The notes below the pieces were generated by a model. That model was not told the DNA's origin, did not search any database, and saw only the letters and a list, made by a program, of their open reading frames with translations. From contig JAHRBS010000003.1 in NCBI GenBank assembly GCA_024305745.1, forward strand, positions 124,001 to 188,000: 64,000 bases of DNA, in the 5' to 3' direction. This stretch comes from Polyporus tsugae. Taxonomy: Eukaryota > Basidiomycota > Agaricomycetes > Polyporales > Polyporaceae. This document shows positions 1 to 11,104 of this stretch, one piece after another. Numbering within the stretch: position 1 is the stretch's first letter; each line of letters begins with the position of its first letter. The translations under genes and the position numbers were made by a program.

Positions 1-688
1 CACGTCAATGCTTCCTGACCTTCCTCCTCCCACATCATTCTCAGGTACTCCCGGGCCCTGATAGATCGGAAGATGCTTGGACGGAGAGGCCAGGAGTCGG
101 AATTCGAAGGCCAGGAAGGGTAAGAGGAGCGCGGTCGGCCACCGTGGAACCCGGAGATCGGCGTGCAATGTTCAGGTTGTCACGGCGGCCACGGCCTTCT
201 TCAAGTTGCTGTCGTCCATAATACCGACATCGCGAGCCTCGTTACAATCATACTCCCTTGACAAATTTCATTCGCCCTTCATGTAGACCAAACATTCGAG
301 CCATCCCCCACTGGCATCATATCCAACCGGATCCTACAGCCACGTAGACCCTTCGCGCTTCCTAAAAAAGACGCCACCGTCCGGTGTGGGTAGTACAACG
401 CTACCAAGGTAGCGGCTCAGGCCTCAGGGAGTGCGAGCGGTCCCCGCCGAGCTTCAAGTCGTACGTAGTTGACGATGATGTGTGCGAGGATCGCTTGGCA
501 CCTTATTCGATCGCGCGGAACATCTTAGTGCTGGTGACAAGGCCAGGGTTGCTTGCAGCCACTGGTGCGACGAACGAAAGCCTCATCAAAGAGGTGATCA
601 AACTCAGAGAAGAATGTGTCAGTGTTGAAGAATTCAGCTTACAGCTTTGAACTTCCGACGATACAAAAAGAAGCATCCCAATGGGCGA
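1..688. other. Left-edge stretch, no gene recognised
   Basis: Short open frames exist on both strands. One plus-strand frame at 384-650 is open to a stop. A minus-strand frame ends near 179 and reads like a C-terminal exon (…DDSNLKKAVAAVTT). Neither resembles a family I know and no intron chain could be built. It could hold the 3' end of a gene or only a spacer upstream of the tRNA. Confidence 0.3.
665..669 (-). terminator. Pol III oligo-T terminator of tRNA-Ile
   Basis: Five A residues on the plus strand are a T5 run on the minus strand, 19 nt past the 3' end of the tRNA. A run of this length at this distance is a usual RNA polymerase III stop. Confidence 0.6.
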
Positions 689-762
689 TGGCCAACGCCG
701 GGATCGAACCGACGACCTTGGCGTTATTAGCACCACGCTCTAACCAACTGAGCTAGTCGGCC
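689..762 (-). tRNA. tRNA-Ile, anticodon AAU
   Basis: Read on the minus strand, this 74-nt sequence folds into a full cloverleaf. It has a 7-bp acceptor stem (GGCCGAC with GTTGGCC), a GCTC/GAGC D-stem with loop AGTTGGTTA, a TGGTG/CGCCA anticodon stem with loop CTAATAA, and a GTCGG/CCGGC T-stem with loop TTCGATC. The discriminator base is A. The anticodon AAT (read as IAU after A34 editing) assigns isoleucine. No intron is present. A-box and B-box promoter elements are intact and a T5 terminator follows, so it should be functional. It lies about 120 bp upstream of POLD4 on the opposite strand. Confidence 0.97.
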
Positions 763-881
763 ATGGCGTGAAAGATAAAGATTTACATATAAATTGTGCT
801 TATGTGGATGTTCCGAATCAAGTTGCGGCTTGCCGCTTCGAGGGATTCGCTCAGTCTGCCTATGTACTACCACTATCATCT

Positions 882-1659
882 ATGGCTCCTGCTAAAACTT
901 CTGGGACCATGAAACAATCCACCTTGTCGTTTGCCTCAAAGCGAGCAACACCTGGGGGCACCAGCAAGACTGCGAAAGGAACTCGAAAGCTACCCGCCCG
1001 GGCCTCGTCAAGCCCTTCCTCCGCCGAGGCCATCGTCATCTCGGATAGCGACAGAGACAGCTCCCTCGACGAAGTGCGGGTTGCGCCCGTTCCGAAGAAG
1101 CGGCGTCTCGACTCCCAGGGAAAGAAGCAGGTGCCTTCGAAGGATGAGGAGACCGTCGTTGCTGAGCCGGAGATGGAGAGGGAGCCTCTGAAGCTGTCCG
1201 ACAACCGGTGGAGGAAGCTCTACGGTGCTGCGCGGGAGAAGATGGACCACTTGGAACCTGGTGAGTTCCGACCTCCTTCGCGGCGAGCGCACCTAAGCTG
1301 ACCGTCTGGGAACCTAGTACATGCGAATGGACAGTCTATGGTCCATCACATCCTTCGGGTCTTCGACCTGTGAGTGCATCTTGCATATATGCTCGACCTC
1401 AGGTGTTCTGAGGCCCCTCCTTTAGTTCCTACGAGTACGGACCCTGTGTTGGCGTGTCCCGCCTGGACCGTTGGGACCGAGCTCACGCACTTGGCTTGAA
1501 TCCCCCTCCTGAGGTGAGCCCTCTTCCTCGCATCGTCATCCCACCCGGTTCCCTGTATGTTGACCTCTGATGCCGCTCTAGGTCAAGGAGATCCTGCTGA
1601 CCAAGGAAGGCTACACGGACGACCAGTTCTCGCAGTCTGTCTTCTACGGTGAAGTCTAG
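882..1659 (+). CDS. POLD4: DNA polymerase delta small subunit (POLD4/Cdm1)
   Basis: Smallest accessory subunit of replicative DNA polymerase delta in the nucleus. Four exons, 882-1260, 1318-1369, 1426-1513 and 1582-1659, join in frame to 198 residues. The N-terminus carries a PCNA-interaction-like motif (KQSTLSF, about residues 11-17), then a low-complexity basic linker. The conserved C-terminal core reads FDLSYEYGPC, then RLDRWDRAHALGLNPPPEV, matching the family pattern of an invariant YGPC, an R-W-x-R-A segment and a G-L-x-P-P-P-E-V turn. All introns are GT-AG and 56-68 nt long. The ATG at 882 is chosen because the PIP-like motif follows closely; an in-frame upstream ATG at 768 overlaps the tRNA flank and is less likely. 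The family assignment rests on the C-terminal core and is secure. Confidence 0.92.
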
Positions 1660-2441
1660 CGACGCACGCTCCTCGATCTCCACCCCTGCTCCCATCCTAT
1701 GTGTCATTATGGTCATTCCGTGTGCTGAAATGTTGCTGTAATGTATCTCGTGTACTACTAGAGATCTTTCGACCTTACTCGCCTCTCTTAGTATCTCCCA
1801 GGCTCCGAGGTCGTAACCTCGCCAGTACCTCTGCTCGATTTCGGACCGCGGTGCCGCTTCGCTAGCCTCCACCTCCCTTGGTGGACGAGTAATGGAAGGA
1901 TTTGGAAGTGTGGATGTTAGTATTCCTTTACAAATATACCAGGAAGAGCAAACATCCGAAACTCGGCGCAGCACTAAACGATCAGGACGATAGGGTAAGG
2001 TAAAGTGCATTCACCATATGCATGAGATAGCCATTCAAGATAACTATTGCTATGGTCCCGAGACATTCCCAGCCGACACCGGGTGTTTTGCGACCGACAG
2101 CGTTTGGACATGCATCGTGAATTCGATGTACGTGTGTGTGCTTTCCTGTGGTGACGTTTCGCGTCACGCCGCCGCTGTAGGGGAGGGTGTGGCGGATCGA
2201 GCGCAGCTAACGGAGGACGGTACTACTGAGTGGTTGTTGTACTCTGGTTGTACTGCGACTCGTGTGCTACTAGGACTTTTACTACGATATTCACCCCTCC
2301 AGCTGGGTCCCAGGCTTTGAAACTCGTTCTTTACCAGCGAAGCCAGGTGAGGATACACGAATCGCATCATGAATGTCCACAAAACTAGGGCACTACTGGA
2401 AAGCACAGCGATCGTGCTTCTCAGTGAGTTGCTGCTGCGAC
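1660..2441. other. Convergent spacer between POLD4 and NTO1
   Basis: This 782-bp interval lies between two converging genes and must hold both 3' UTRs. Open frames here are short or overlap the POLD4 exons in antisense, and none resembles a known protein. Confidence 0.5.
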
Positions 2442-5400
2442 CTACTCCACCTCTGTCATGGGGCTGTCAGCACCCATTGCGGCCTCGATCGTCGTATCGC
2501 TCGGTTCGGCAGCGGGGGGCGGATTTCCTTCAGCCGCGTTCAACACCGGGGGCTCGGATTGAGGCTGACCGGCGGACAACTCGCCAGACTGCGCGTCGGG
2601 GAGCGCATTCGCTAGTGCCTCATCCTCTCCTTCCATCTCTGCGAGAGCGTCCCTGTGCGCGGAATGAAACCATCAGTATCCCTCTCACAGACATGGGAAT
2701 GGGGACGGGGCGTACTGGAAAGCGTTCCTGCACTCTGTTCGCTTGACAGCGGAGCGCCACTTCTGGTACTTACTCGTCGGTGCGAGCATCGCCGCGTCGA
2801 GACCTAGCAGTACAGAAGTAAGCAGCGTTCACGGATAAGCATGGTCAATAAGGACGGAAGGACTATCACCCACCGCTGTCTTCCCCCAGGTAACGCATGT
2901 TCATGACTTTCACCCAGGCCCTATACCGGAGAACATCCATCAGCAACAACAAACGTGGAACAGCTGTCGGAGACGGGACTCGTACCAGTGGTTGCTCCTG
3001 GTCGTTTTCTTCTCGTAGAATCGCACGAGAGCGAAGGCGTTGCCGCTTCTCGGGGGCGCGGTCTCCAGGACGTTCTTGGGCACCTCGAGACTGTCCTCTT
3101 CGAAGACGACAGCAGGCCAGTAGGGGAACGAAGCTAACGTCCAGATCAGTAAGTGCGACACGCAACGCACGCGAGGGAACAAAACGAACCTGTCTTCGCC
3201 CAAACTGTGCCGCGGGGTCAGCAAATAGTCATATACGCAGCAGCGGACCGACACATACCTAGTGTCCCGCCTTCAATCTTCTCGCCCTCTCCTAAGATGA
3301 TCATGCCAGGCTCCGGAGGTTCCATCCTCCGCGGAGGCTCTACGCGCGGTGGAGGAGGAGGAGGTACGCGCGCAGGCACGTTCTCGTCGTCCTCCGTCTC
3401 ATCGTCATCAAGGTCCGTCAGGTCCGAGTCGACCTCCATCGCGACCTCCGCAAGCCGCGACGGTCCAGCGACAGGCCGCGGGGGAGAGAGCGCGACAGCG
3501 GCGCCTTCCGCCTCCGCCCGTTGTCGAGCCTCCCTCTCGAGCTTTTTCTGCCTCGCTTTCTCGCGCCGGGTGGCGGGCGTGTCGATAACGTCGATCCAGA
3601 TGATCTTGGGTGGACCGGTATCCTCTTCCTTTTCTTCCTCCTGCTGTTGCGCCGGTTGTGACTCCGGTGCAGCTGCGGTCGCGGGTGCTTCTTCTTGTGC
3701 TTCTTCCTGCGGCGCCTTGGATTCAGGCTGGGATTCGGGCTCAGGCTCAGGCTCCTGTTCGTGCTCATGTTCGTGCTCATGCTCATGCTCATGCCCGTGC
3801 TCGGATTCGTGCTCGTGCTCGGGTTCGTGCTCGTGCTCGGGTTCCTGTTCGGGCTCGGGCTCGGGCTCAGCCACGGGTGCTGGTTGAGCGAGGGGTACGG
3901 GAGAAATTGCTGGATGTTCGGGAGCAGGAGACATGCGATCGGGATGCGCAGGCGCAGGAGACACACGAGCAGATTCCACGCGTTCTGGAGACGCAAGTCT
4001 TGGAGAAGCGACTTCTAGAGGTGCAGGCTCGCCAACTTCCACTTCCTCTACATCGATGCGTTCCGGCTCGTCCACTTCGATATGCTCAGGCTCGGGGATT
4101 TCGGCGCGCTCAGGTTCATCGACTTGCATGCACTCCGGCTCGTCGATCTCCATGCGCTCAGGCTCGTCGACTGGCGACTCGTCGGCGTGCGGCGGTTCTT
4201 CGATACGGCGTGGTTCTGGGGGTGGAGACGGCGTAGGGGGTTTGGGAGGATGTGACGCATCGATGAACTCATCCTCCGTCTCGTCGGGATCCGGTTCTGG
4301 CGCTTTACGCTTCGGAGGCCGAGAGGGGGGCTCGTCGCGCGTATCCATGGCCCCCTCGGGTGCTCCGACAATTGCCTCGGGCACTTCTGGGCTCTCCTCG
4401 CGCTCGGCTATCGTCGTCTCTTTCGCAACGCTGTGGGCTGGCGACGCCGCGGCGATAGGCTCTAACGCGCGCTCGGGCTCGGGCTCTGGTTCTGGCGTGA
4501 GCTCTTGCCCAGGCGCAACTTGGGGCTCGACTTCGTGTACCGTCTCGGGCGTGAGCTCGAGTTCATGTTCTGGGCTACTAGGAGGCATGACCACCTCCGG
4601 GAGTTCCGGAACGCCGAGCTGTTGGACTGATGGCGGAAGTGCTGGGCTGCTGACAGTGACGACATCGATTTCGATGTCCTCGTCAACATCCTCGAAAGGC
4701 GCACCAGGGACGGCCATCTGAGGCTCTGGAACATTGCAAGGCTCTGGGGCAGTGCTCAGGTCTGCTTCTGACAGGGGGAATGATGATGGTGGCGGCGAAG
4801 GCTGGGGTACATGGCGCGGATCCGCTGAGGCAGGTGGCGTGGAAGGCGCTGGGGAGGCAGGTTGTGACGAAAGTTGTTGAACGAGATCAGGTTCGACCTT
4901 GGGAGGTGATGGAGAAACATAGCGTTCGGGTAGGGTAGATGCTGGAGGTTTAGACATAACGACTTCGGCAACTTCAGACGGTGGAAGAGCTTCGGACGGG
5001 GGAGCTTCCGGCAGTGCAGCTTCCGAGGATTCCATCGGAGCCGTCTCGCGAGGCTCTGAAGATGTGGATGCAGAGTTCTCAGAAGTACCAGGCTCAAGAG
5101 AAGCCCGAGGATGGGCCGCCTGCTCGTCAGTTGGAGCCGCGCTGACCTCCGATAGTCGGGACTTCTCGTGACCTGGACACACAACCAAGTGGATCAGCAT
5201 ATTGTCGCAACGTTTCATAAGAAATGATCTTACTCGTCTTAGCTCTCTTCCTTGGGGGTGGCACGGGCCCACGCTCGACACCAACCCTTCCACCGCGCTT
5301 CTGCTCGGGAGGCAGGATCCACCCTACCTCAAACATCTTGAACGACTGCCAGTTGTCTACGTCGTCAACTGTGATCGGCATATCCTGCATGGCCAGTGCC

Positions 5401-8400
5401 GTCGACTTCCGCTGCCTCTTGGGCTTCTCCGGAGGAGCGGTGCTCGGCCCAGCTTCCGCCATAAGCTGATCCTCAGCGACTGAGCTCCCTTCTGGAGTCT
5501 CCGACACCCTGACGGCCTCTGCTTCGAACGCAGCCGCAGCTGCAGCACCAGCGCGAGTACGGGTTGAGCGGAACCCTGGCGAAGCGTCGAGGGCCGCATG
5601 CCGCTCTTCGCGTTTGCGCTTGATCGCCGCGCTCCGATCATACTTGCCCTTCTTCTCCCCTTCCTTTTCCTTCTCCCTCTGCCTTCGCTTCCGTTCATGC
5701 AGAACGGGGTTGGATACGAATCTCTTAACCGGTGGCGGTGGCGGTGCAGGGGGTCGGATGAGGGGAAGCTCGAAGTTGAGCAGCGATTCGATGGGCGTGG
5801 ACGTGAGGACGAGGTTGGTGTCGTTGCGGACCGACTCCTCCGACACGAGAAGGTTGAGTAGTTCCAGAGGCGGCTCGAGGTCCCCGATCGGAGGCATGGG
5901 AACATCCGCGTTGAGCTGTTCGGGCTGGCTCTCGAGCTCCTCCACCTTCCCGTCGGCGGCTGGTTCAGCATCAGGCACAGCAGCAGGCGGGTGACGGACG
6001 AGCCCGTCCAGCTCCGCGAGTGGGGCCTGGGCAGCGTTCCGTATCCGCATTGCAGTCTTGTAGTAGGGCGTACTTGGCTCGTTGTAGGTCGTTGCATTGT
6101 CTAGCACGAGGTTGATGTCACGCTACACCAGAGTCAGCGTCACGCTGATGAACGCGTGCCCTTGGATTGTCACTCCTCACCTTGAACTCTGCCAAATCCA
6201 AATACTCGTGCCTATCCAGCTTCTGGTCCATCATGTCCCAGCACATCGGGTTCTTGATGACGTCGTAGTAGTCGTGGACCTCCGTTTTGCTCACGGGAGT
6301 CTTGAAGTAGCCATTCTGCCGGTCATGCCTGGACCCATTCAGCATTAGTAAAGCGCTGTCAGGTTCTAAGGACGCAAATGTTGACACATACGCAGTGATC
6401 TTCTGGAATGCCAGCCTAAGTGGACCCTCGTGCGGGAACAAGAAGTGCAACAGGACATCTTGTACAGCCTCGGCTTGCGCCTGCTTCACACGTTCGCGCC
6501 TCCGGACGACGTCGGCGATGATGCGCATTTTCTCCAGGTCGTCCCTCAGCCCTTTCATGAACTACGATAGGCATGCTGGATCAGTATGTTCAGCGCACAA
6601 CAGATATCTCAAACACTCACGTCCAGCTTCGCAGCCTTCTCCTGGTCTGTTTGCTGCTTGCTGCCGGATAGCGCGGTCCAAGGCTCGAGATGCAGCCGCT
6701 TGAGCAGAGGTGCCCCTCGTCTCGCCTCCCGCTTCAGACTCCAGTATCGGCATACCAGATGCACGAACTCCTGCTTGTGTCGCACCTGTATCCTCGAAAT
6801 ATACTGGAGAATACGGTTGACGATGATTTTCGGGACGAGTGGTGGGCCTGGCTTGTACGTCTTGTTGTACGCGCGCGCGCTCTTGCTCGACTTTGGGGTC
6901 TGGTGGTGACCATTCACCTCGTCTCCCTCATCCGGTTCGGCTTGGAGTGCCGCCTCACGGACTTGCTGTTGCTCGGGCTAGAAGTCGATTCATCGGATAA
7001 GCTGCTGTCCTCAGGAACGACCCCCGCCAAAAATACTAAACGCTTACCGGCAGGTGCTTCTCGCAATAGCACGCGAGGATTGGGGCTTCTGAGCCCTGAC
7101 TGGCTTTCATCGGCATAAGAAACTTCTCCTTGCGGGCGCACGTAGCGTGAAACGCGGTGAAACACGATGACTTGGTGCACTGTATGCAGGCACCATGCTT
7201 CTCATCGCACACCGAACACCTCTAGAAGGTGTTAATATCAGAACGCCAGAAGATATGGGAGGTCTGCTTACCAGTCTCCAGCGCTGCTTCGAGATCCTCT
7301 CAACTCCGGTGATGGGTTCCATGAAGACTTCGTTCGCCACCGCCGTCTCGGGCACCCATATCGCACACAGGAGGTGGACCCAGTCGCCGGAGACAGTCTG
7401 CTTGAATGCACCGCCCTCTTTGGGGCAGAGAATGCAGGACTAGTTCGCAAGCGTGAGTTCAGAGGCTTTGTACCACAGGCATCAGGGCAGTCCAGGACTT
7501 AGAGAACGTTCGGGAAATCCGCCCCGGAAGTTAAAGAGGTTTCAGGGAACAACGACCGACCTGGATATTTCTTGCACCTCGATATGGGCCTCGGGTGTTT
7601 TTAAGTGGGCCGCGAAGTAGAAAGACGAGATATGGATGGAAATACTGAGAAGCTCGACATGGCCGGGCAATTATGTCCTATATTGTAGCTCATTCTCTCA
7701 TGTCGCCAAATGCAAGATTGTCTGGCCATGTCAAGTTCTCAAAACATCCCGACCACCCTTCCCCTGGAAAGTCTACTCAGAAACAGCCAAAAGTCATTTG
7801 TGATTTCACGATACAGGTCAAGTGTCTTTCCCGGAACCTGAATCTCCAGATTTCCCGGCCATTCCTCAAGTCCCAGAACAGTCCCCTGTCTGACGGGTGA
7901 TAATACAAAGAAAGCACTTACGACTGGGTTTTCCGGAGAGACGGTACATTTCCTGCAGAGCCACTGACCCTCCGGGATGTATGGAACACCATAACAATCT
8001 GAAAACATATGACGCTGCTGGGCAAGCTCAGGGACGAAGCGACTTACCTTGGTGGACTGCGAGGTTGCACCCATCGCAGAACACGATGGCGTTTGCATTC
8101 TCTCCTTCGGAATCATCGCATATAGCGCATGTGGAGTCTTCGGACGGCAAAACGATATCGGACTTGGGGATGTTCTTTGTCTGTATGCAGAACAGGGTTC
8201 GCAAACAGGAGGTGCGACGACTGTGATAGAGGGACTCACCAAGTCAAACCATTCCTTCTCCAGCCTATCTATGACAATCTCAAACGTCTCGTATGGCACT
8301 TTGTCGAGTTGCTGAGATTTGCGCTCGGCGTTGAGGGCGTCCACCCATTCCTGATCTGCGAGGGGCGTAAGGGACAGCGCGCGCGAAAGCTTCCGAAGGG

Positions 8401-8737
8401 GGCGTACCTTGCTCGTCCATGTCATACTCAACCTGAACTGCCAGGTCGCTCTCGAGCGGCTCTATCGACACATCGGTATTTACGCGTTATGCGACGCGCT
8501 GCTGGACTCACCGATGTAGCGAATATAGTGCTTCTCTTGTTGGAAAACGGAAGGACCATTGACTGTAAATCGTTCAGCCACAGGTATTGGACCACGCGAG
8601 AGTCGACACATACATCCATACGATCGCGCAACCTGGTCGGAGACACCTGCAGCTTGCTGCGTAGCATCGTCGGTGACCTTCACGAAGGAAACCTTTGGGA
8701 GGGGGTTTGGCGCGGGCGAGGCCACCCCGCGTGCCAT
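2442..8737 (-). CDS. NTO1: BRPF/Nto1-type scaffold of a MYST histone acetyltransferase complex
   Basis: Nuclear chromatin reader expected to hold a NuA3/MOZ-type acetyltransferase. From the start at 8737 the domains run in BRPF order. An EPL1-like segment comes first (YIRYIG, then EYDMDEQ joined to DQEWVDALN; about 8540-8240). The PHD1-knuckle-PHD2 module follows (CAICDD…[23 protein letters not shown], then a Cys/His-rich block; about 8150-7050). Next are the bromodomain ([24 protein letters not shown]; about 6450-6000), a long acidic and proline-rich linker, a PWWP domain ([17 protein letters not shown]; about 3240-2770) and a short acidic tail ending PMTEVE. Many GT-AG introns, one of them 482 nt (7440-7921) inside the PHD module. 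The product is roughly 1,600 residues. The gene is divergent from ARP2. Linker exon joins are my inference; the domain calls are firm. Confidence 0.9.
3735..3880 (-). repeat. Glu/His/Pro-rich simple repeat inside NTO1
   Basis: A run of near-repeated 6-mers (plus-strand GCTCAT/GCTCGT/GCTCGG) encodes alternating Glu-His, Glu-Pro and Glu-Gln dipeptides in the NTO1 linker. All six frames stay largely open here, which explains long spurious open frames on the plus strand. Length polymorphism between strains is expected from slippage. Confidence 0.85.
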
Positions 8738-9020
8738 CGCTCGGACAAGACCTCTTCAGTCAATAGAAACGAGGCGCAATGTGTTGGACTGGCAGACACA
8801 GATAGCGTCGTCAAGGACGAGGAGGACGCGCAGTACAGCGAGGGGCTTGAGGAGGTGGTGGTGGGAGGAGAGAGAGAGACAATTGTCATAAGCAGTTGCG
8901 GCGCGGTGCGGACTGCGACGCCGTGTCCGACTCCCCAAGCGCGCATCGCCTGCTTCATCTTGCACATCGACTACCACGACGCACAACGACCCAGCCTTTC
9001 TCCTTTGATCTGCTTCCGCC
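8738..9020. promoter_or_regulatory. Divergent promoter between NTO1 and ARP2
   Basis: Only 283 bp separate the start codons of NTO1 (minus) and ARP2 (plus), so both promoters must lie here or overlap the genes. No clear TATA box is seen. The last 53 bp (from 8968), together with the ATG, are duplicated inside the downstream repeat units, suggesting that 8968 lies near the 5' end of the ARP2 transcript. Confidence 0.6.
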
Positions 9021-10962
9021 ATGGACCCTTCAGTACCCTTGGTCGTCGACAACGGTACCGGTGTGCGTATATCTCTAGATATCTCCGCACTCGAATGATC
9101 AGCGACTGACCTGAATGCATGCGCATACAGTTCGTGAAAGTAGGCTACGCCGGCTCCAACTTCCCAGAACATGGTGTGTACCTATCCCAGCACCAAGCCG
9201 GCCATTCCACCCGTCCCTGACCACCCTTTCCATCCCCGAATCCCCCGCACGGCACGATGATCCCTCCTGCATGCAGTATTCCCCTCTATCGTCGGCCGAC
9301 CCATCCTGCGCGCCGAGGAACGCGTCGCGGGCTCAGCAGTGATCAAGGATGTGATGATCGGTGACGAGGCGGCGGAGAACCGCAACTACCTGCAGGTGAC
9401 GCAGCCGATGGAGCACGGTATCGTGCGCAACTGGGAGGACATGAAGCTCCTGTGGGACTACACCTTCGACGAGAAGCTCCGCGTCGACACCCGGGGCCGC
9501 AAGGTGCTCCTCACGGAGCCGCCGATGAACCCGAAGGCGAATAGGCAACGGATGGCGCAGGTCATGTTCGAGGAGTATGGCTTCCAGGGCGTGTATGTCG
9601 CCATCCAGGCCGTGTTGACGCTGTATGCGCAAGGTGCGTCTCGTATTTGCAATTACAGGTGTGGAGAAATACCGTGCAGAGGTGTATCATCGCAAAGAAG
9701 TCACCGTTTCCTGGGGATGTAAAGGTGATACAGTGGTGTCGAGAATGAGTGGTTCCGCCCCTGACATCTGCGAGACGGGGGCCGGAAAGAGAGACTTCCT
9801 GCGTGAGGAAAGGTGTTGATGTCGCAAAGAACCGTCTGATCATGTGCCTCTCTCGGATGCTTTCACAGAGTGGGGAAAGATATAAGAAAAGTGGCTGGAA
9901 AGCATTTCCTGCTTATTGAAACTGTGGTTTCCTCCCGTGTATCGGAGGATTCTGTGGTATTCAATGGAACAAAACTAGGCATCTACCAAAATTTGACCTG
10001 CATTTGAACGCGAGGGCCGGTCGTAGCATCCTCCATGAACGATGTACTGACGGTTTCATCGGTCCGTAGGTCTGACAACCGGTGTGGTCGTCGACTCCGG
10101 AGACGGTGTCACGCACATCGTACCGGTATACGACGGCTTCGCACTCCCCCATCTGACACGGCGACTAGACATCGCTGGGCGCGACGTGACGCGCTACCTG
10201 ATCAAGCTCCTCCTCATGCGCGGGTACGCCTTCAACCGGACAGCAGACTTCGAGACCGTCCGGGAGATCAAGGAGAAGCTCTGCTACGTCAGCTACGACC
10301 TCGACCTCGACACGCGGCTATCGGAAGAGACGACTGTCCTCGTCGAAACCTACACCGTAAGCTCCTCCCTCTTGCCAATACGCTGCTGTTTATCCAAGTT
10401 TGCGTAGCTCCCCGACGGCCGTGTAATCAAAATCGGTTCCGAGCGGTTTGAAGCCCCCGAATGCATGTTCCAGCCGCACCTCGTCGACGTCGAGCAGCCG
10501 GGCGTCGCAGAGATGCTCTTCCAGACGATCCAGACCGCAGCAGTCGACCTCCGCACCGAGCTCTACAAGCACATCGTCCTCTCGGGCGGCTCGAGCATGT
10601 ACCCCGGCCTACCGAGCCGGCTCGAGAAGGAGATGAAGCAGCTCTACCTCACCCGCGTCCTCAACGGCGACCCCTCGCGGCTGAACGTGCGTCTCCTTTC
10701 TCTTCCCTCAGCCCTCCTCCTCTTCTAGTTGCATAAATTCGCGTCATGGATGCTGAGGATGTTTTCATTTTCGCTTTCGGGCGTACAGAAATTCAAGATC
10801 CGCATCGAGGACCCGCCACGCCGGAAGCACATGGTCTTCCTCGGCGGTGCGGTGCTTGCGGACATCATGAAGCAGCGCGAGGAGTTCTGGGTCACGCGCG
10901 AGGAGTGGTTCGAGCAGGGTGTGCGCGCGTTGGACAAGCTCGGGCGCGGCGAGAACAACTGA
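9021..10962 (+). CDS. ARP2: Actin-related protein 2 (intact copy)
   Basis: Subunit of the cytosolic Arp2/3 complex that nucleates branched actin filaments. Six exons (9021-9062, 9131-9173, 9277-9633, 10070-10356, 10408-10686, 10789-10962) total 1,182 nt and encode 393 residues, the usual ARP2 length. Exons 1-2 carry the first nucleotide-binding loop ([15 protein letters not shown], residues 8-22) and SNFPEH. Later exons carry LLTEPPMNP, the second phosphate loop [22 protein letters not shown], the adenosine-loop motif [16 protein letters not shown] and [21 protein letters not shown]. Intron 3 is unusually long (436 nt). This is the only one of three copies with exons 1-2, so it is the copy expected to make functional protein. 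From 9276 on, it is also the start of repeat unit 1. Confidence 0.97.
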
Positions 10963-11104
10963 GCGTGCTGCTGAGTTGGACGCGGACGGTTCGGTAGTAT
11001 TGTAATCATGCTGTAACAATGTTGTTTTGGATGACGGATCTGCAGACCTCCATCTACGTCGTGGGCCGTTTGTCTGAGGAAAGCACGTCCAGCGGGCGTT
11101 GTGG

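Noticed and set aside
3153..4721. Large plus-strand Ser/Gly/Arg-rich frames opposite NTO1
   Set aside because: They are antisense shadows of the NTO1 acidic linker, whose 6-mer repeats suppress stops in all frames.
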